Shown here piece after piece: positions 63,715 through 64,000 of a stretch of DNA of 64,000 bases. Source of the DNA: Adiantum capillus-veneris (Eukaryota; Streptophyta; Polypodiopsida; Polypodiales; Pteridaceae); contig CM043943.1 in assembly GCA_014529385.2 (NCBI GenBank), forward strand, positions 101,535,855 through 101,599,854, read 5' to 3'. The notes under the pieces are model-generated. The model made no database searches. It was not told the origin of the DNA and worked only from the letters and a program-made list of their open reading frames with translations. The position numbers and the translations under genes were made by a program. Within the stretch, counting starts at the first letter, position 1. Each line of letters opens with the position of its first letter.

Positions 63715-64000
63715 TGTCATAAAATCTAATATCTAATATCTAACCAACCCAAATGATTTTCTCATATTAAATTGATCACTTAATGTGGGAGAATAAACGG
63801 GAACAAGTCATTAGGGAAAATTTGGACTCACAAAGGGGCCTTATAAGGAGTTTGACTTCCTCTCTCATGTCCAAAACGGGCGTGCGGTAAAATTTTTGCA
63901 AATCAACTCTAAACTTGGCGCAGATTTGACAGTTAGAATCTACTCTTCAAGCTCTTTCTACTTATATATAGCACGCCATGAGATTCCTCATATTTTGGAA
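63715..64000 (+). repeat. Chromovirus 3' LTR, start only
   Basis: It starts TGTCATAAAATC after the polypurine tract and runs off the window. A TATATATAG box is near 63963. It contains three tandem copies of a TCTAATA-like unit at its start. Confidence 0.7.

Larger units (their letters stand above)
56700..64000 (+). mobile_element. Chromovirus-type Ty3/gypsy element, right end outside window
   Basis: PBS (58187), gag, protease, reverse transcriptase, one RNase H, integrase, a degenerate chromodomain, polypurine tract and the start of a 3' LTR (63715) follow in Ty3 order. The initiator-Met primer, the FFDDIIIYS reverse transcriptase and the chromodomain separate it from the Tat-like elements. 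At least four nonsense codons and several frameshifts inactivate it. The left boundary is uncertain. Confidence 0.88.

Overview
The window is a block of nested transposable elements from a repeat-rich eukaryotic nuclear genome. The lineages (Ty3/gypsy with a second, Archaea-like RNase H; a chromodomain Ty3 element; Ty1/copia primed by initiator tRNA-Met; a plant-type LINE with a DUF4283-like ORF1) point to a land plant. I cannot resolve the group further. No convincing host gene, tRNA or rRNA gene was found.

Layout. 1-1239: unassigned sequence with two opposed microsatellites. 1240-4582 (-): decayed LINE whose 5' end is cut by the next element. 4583-13683 (-): TatA, a Tat-like Ty3/gypsy element with one LTR truncated. 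13684-14159: tandemly duplicated coding-like fragment. 14201-15537: TTAA-flanked terminal-inverted-repeat element without an obvious gene. 15542-18542: mostly unassigned, with a possible LTR fragment and a minisatellite. 18543-56699 (+): TatD, a gag-protease-only relative present as LTR-internal-LTR-internal-LTR. Copia1 (18696-43508, +) sits in its first LTR; Copia1 in turn holds TatB (21664-30974, -) inside the integrase and TatC (33025-43024, +) just before the end of the polyprotein. Copia2 (47879-53420, -) splits the TatD gag. 56700-64000 (+): a chromovirus whose 3' LTR runs off the window.

The insertion order can be read from target-site duplications and from reading frames that resume across the insertions: TatD first, then Copia1 into it, then TatB and TatC into Copia1, with Copia2 separately into TatD. 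Nearly all coding regions carry nonsense codons explicable as C-to-T changes, as expected for methylated, silenced elements; TatB and Copia2 are the least damaged.

The most unusual biology is in the four Tat-like elements. They share an uncommon primer-binding site and, between it and gag, a set of small non-overlapping or slightly overlapping ORFs (called a to d here). ORF d, about 70-75 codons with a conserved carboxy terminus, occurs six times in four diverged elements. ORF a, shared by TatB and TatC, joins an acidic N-terminus to an arginine-rich tail. These look like accessory proteins of a retrotransposon lineage; their function is unknown.
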